Source: Desulfovibrio oxyclinae DSM 11498
GTDB lineage: Bacteria; Desulfobacterota; Desulfovibrionia; Desulfovibrionales; Desulfovibrionaceae
DNA length: 64,000 nucleotides
Direction of reading: 5' to 3'
Assembly (NCBI RefSeq): GCF_000375485.1
Contig: NZ_AQXE01000002.1
Span: 70,308 to 134,307 of the forward strand
Of the stretch, positions 62,570 to 64,000 are shown in pieces. The notes below the pieces were generated by a model, which searched no databases, was not told where the DNA came from, and saw only the letters and a list, made by a program, of their open reading frames with translations. Made by a program: the position numbers and the translations under genes. The first letter of the stretch is position 1, and each line of letters opens with the position of its first letter.

Positions 62570-63781
62570 ATGAGCGAACTTTCGATACCGAAAACGACGC
62601 TTGAGACGCTGAAGGACTTCTACGCGCTCATGGACAGGACCCGCACGGTCCGCCACCGGGCTGTGGAATTGATCTTCGGCGGCAAGGAAGTGCCGGAGGC
62701 TCTGGCTGAATCCCTCAGGAATGCGCAGGCTTCGCTTGAAGCCGTTCCGCAACGTGAGGGCAAGCGCGTCCTCTCGCTTGACGGCGACAAGGACATCCTT
62801 CTGGATATCGACTACGAAGTGAACGAATGCGCCAAGGATGTTCTGTATTTTGAAAAGGGCGAAAAGGCCCTGCTCGGATATCTCGCCGAGCTGCATCCGG
62901 ATTTCGAGAAGCAGGTACAGGAGGGCGTCAAGGCGCTTTCGGGCGGCAGATACCACAGTTTTGTCACCGACCGCGACGGCACGGTGAACAACTACTGCGG
63001 CCGTTACCGTTCTTCCATCCAGTCAGCATACAATGCGGTCTTTCTGACCCGTTTCGCACAGCGGATGGCGGATAATCCCGTGGTGCTCACCTCGGCGCCG
63101 CTCATGGACGTGGGGCTGGTGGAGATAAGCGTCAATCCCGAATACGCCATGTATTATGCGGGATCCAAGGGGCGCGAATGTCTCGATCTTGAAGGGCGCG
63201 TGCGCCAGTTCCCCATTGACCCGGACAAGCAGCAGATACTGCGGACGCTCAACGAGAAGCTCACCGCCATGCTGCATCTCGATGAGTACGAGAAGTTCTC
63301 CCTCATCGGCTCCGGGCTCCAATTCAAGTTCGGGCAGACTACGGTGGCCCGGCAGGATATCAGCGGCTCGGTCCCGGCCAGGGAGTCGGAAGCCTTTTTG
63401 CGTACCCTGGAAGAGATGGTCGTATCCATAGACCCGAAGCGCGAGAATTTCCGCATTGAAGACACCGGTCTCGACGTGGAGATCATTCTTACCATCTCGG
63501 GCGATAGCGGTCTCAAGGATTTCGACAAGGGTGACGGCGTACGGTTTCTCAACGAGGAATTCGAGTTCCGCATGTTCGAGGGACGCAACCTCATTTGCGG
63601 CGATACGTCGAGCGACGTGCCCATGCTTGAGGCGTCCCTGAGCATGAACGGCAATACGCGGACCGTCTTCGTGACGGAGAAGGAAGAGCTTGCCGCCAGA
63701 GTGCGCGGGCTGGCTCCGGAGGCGGTGATCGTGCCGCAGCCGGACATGCTCGTGACCATGCTCGGCAGGCTGGAAGAGTAG
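62570..63781 (+). CDS. HAD-superfamily phosphatase (trehalose-6-phosphate phosphatase-like)
   Basis: This 403-residue protein has the HAD motif [11 protein letters not shown] (both Asp present), a motif II region around [10 protein letters not shown], and the terminal [10 protein letters not shown] motif. The overall pattern resembles Cof/TPP-type sugar phosphatases with an N-terminal helical extension of about 125 residues. It starts 10 bases after the DUF4139 gene with AGGAG upstream. The next gene is another HAD protein, so a disaccharide-phosphate pathway is possible; the substrate is unproven. Confidence 0.75.
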   Translation: MSELSIPKTTLETLKDFYALMDRTRTVRHRAVELIFGGKEVPEALAESLRNAQASLEAVPQREGKRVLSLDGDKDILLDIDYEVNECAKDVLYFEKGEKALLGYLAELHPDFEKQVQEGVKALSGGRYHSFVTDRDGTVNNYCGRYRSSIQSAYNAVFLTRFAQRMADNPVVLTSAPLMDVGLVEISVNPEYAMYYAGSKGRECLDLEGRVRQFPIDPDKQQILRTLNEKLTAMLHLDEYEKFSLIGSGLQFKFGQTTVARQDISGSVPARESEAFLRTLEEMVVSIDPKRENFRIEDTGLDVEIILTISGDSGLKDFDKGDGVRFLNEEFEFRMFEGRNLICGDTSSDVPMLEASLSMNGNTRTVFVTEKEELAARVRGLAPEAVIVPQPDMLVTMLGRLEE

Positions 63782-63812
63782 AACGAAACAGTCCAACATT
63801 GCGAGGCAGATA

Positions 63813-64000
63813 ATGGAATTCAGGGGAGTGGTCTTCGACCTCGACGGTGTCATCACGAGAACCGCCAGGGTTCACGCACAGGCGTGGGAAAGCGCTTTTA
63901 ACGATTTTCTGAAAATGGTTGCGGAGCGGGACAATGTCGCGTTCCAACCCTTCGACCGCACCCACGACTACCATAATTACGTGGATGGCAAACCCCGGTT
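63813..64000 (+). CDS. HAD-family beta-phosphoglucomutase-like protein (partial)
   Basis: An ORF starting with ATG (GAGG upstream) reads [18 protein letters not shown] and runs past the window edge after 62 codons. FDLDGV is HAD motif I, and the following [14 protein letters not shown] and HNYVDGKPR fit the beta-phosphoglucomutase group, in some bacteria fused to a family 65 glycoside phosphorylase. It lies 31 bases after the other HAD gene. Confidence 0.75.
   Translation, partial: MEFRGVVFDLDGVITRTARVHAQAWESAFNDFLKMVAERDNVAFQPFDRTHDYHNYVDGKPR

Overview
The window reads as a chromosome segment of a Desulfovibrio-like sulfate reducer (Desulfovibrionales, probably Desulfovibrio or Pseudodesulfovibrio). 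This rests on the estimated 60% GC, the archaeal-type entry to the shikimate pathway (ADH synthase plus DHQ synthase II) placed at the head of a complete aro-trp operon, the rpmH-rnpA-yidD-yidC-jag-mnmE cluster, and the many signalling and TPR genes. The species is an inference. No rRNA, tRNA, CRISPR array, transposase or prophage was seen, and the segment looks like core chromosome.

Region 1 (1-12.4 kb): a gene-poor stretch with a strong hairpin, a long palindrome and two 135-bp repeats is followed by a minus-strand aromatic amino acid operon: leader peptide, ADH synthase, DHQ synthase II, pheA, aroA, tyrA, trpE, G, D, C, F, B, A. Two attenuators can be read from the sequence. The first, at the head of the operon, has a 31-residue leader peptide rich in Phe, Tyr and Trp. 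The second lies between tyrA and trpE, has no separate leader gene, and appears to use three consecutive Trp codons at the 3' end of tyrA itself.

Region 2 (12.4-24 kb): a sigma-54-type promoter precedes amtB, a PII gene whose T-loop lacks the uridylylated Tyr, and an EAL gene. Next come a membrane SpoIIE-type phosphatase with a Met/His-rich periplasmic insert, divergent from a ZraP-like periplasmic protein; panC-panD-metK; and a degenerate GGDEF-TPR protein.

Region 3 (24-41 kb): a periplasmic binding protein and pgm, an M48 protease divergent from a Mut7-C protein, a TPR protein, two LysR regulators with the same 13-bp upstream element and each with a small divergent gene (one is a 53-aa membrane ORF), an SMR transporter, groES-groEL, hemerythrin, an OlsF-like ornithine-lipid synthase, a LOG protein, a threonine aldolase, an SGNH hydrolase, a PNPOx-like protein and a TIGR04283/TIGR04282 glycosyltransferase pair.

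Region 4 (41-49 kb): the mnmE-jag-yidC-yidD-rnpA-rpmH cluster on the minus strand, then a LUD protein, a UPF0280 protein and a PleD-like diguanylate cyclase.

Region 5 (49-64 kb): a plus-strand envelope cluster: a YdbH/AsmA-like bridge protein, a lipoprotein that looks like a YnbE-YdbL fusion, a secreted 2691-residue protein with an N-terminal TolB-like propeller, long TPR arrays and an intact C-terminal CHAT (caspase-like) peptidase domain, a secreted DUF4139 protein, and two HAD-family genes, the second cut by the window edge. The CHAT protein and its envelope partners are the best candidate for an undescribed system. The tyrA-embedded trp attenuator is the best candidate for undescribed regulation.
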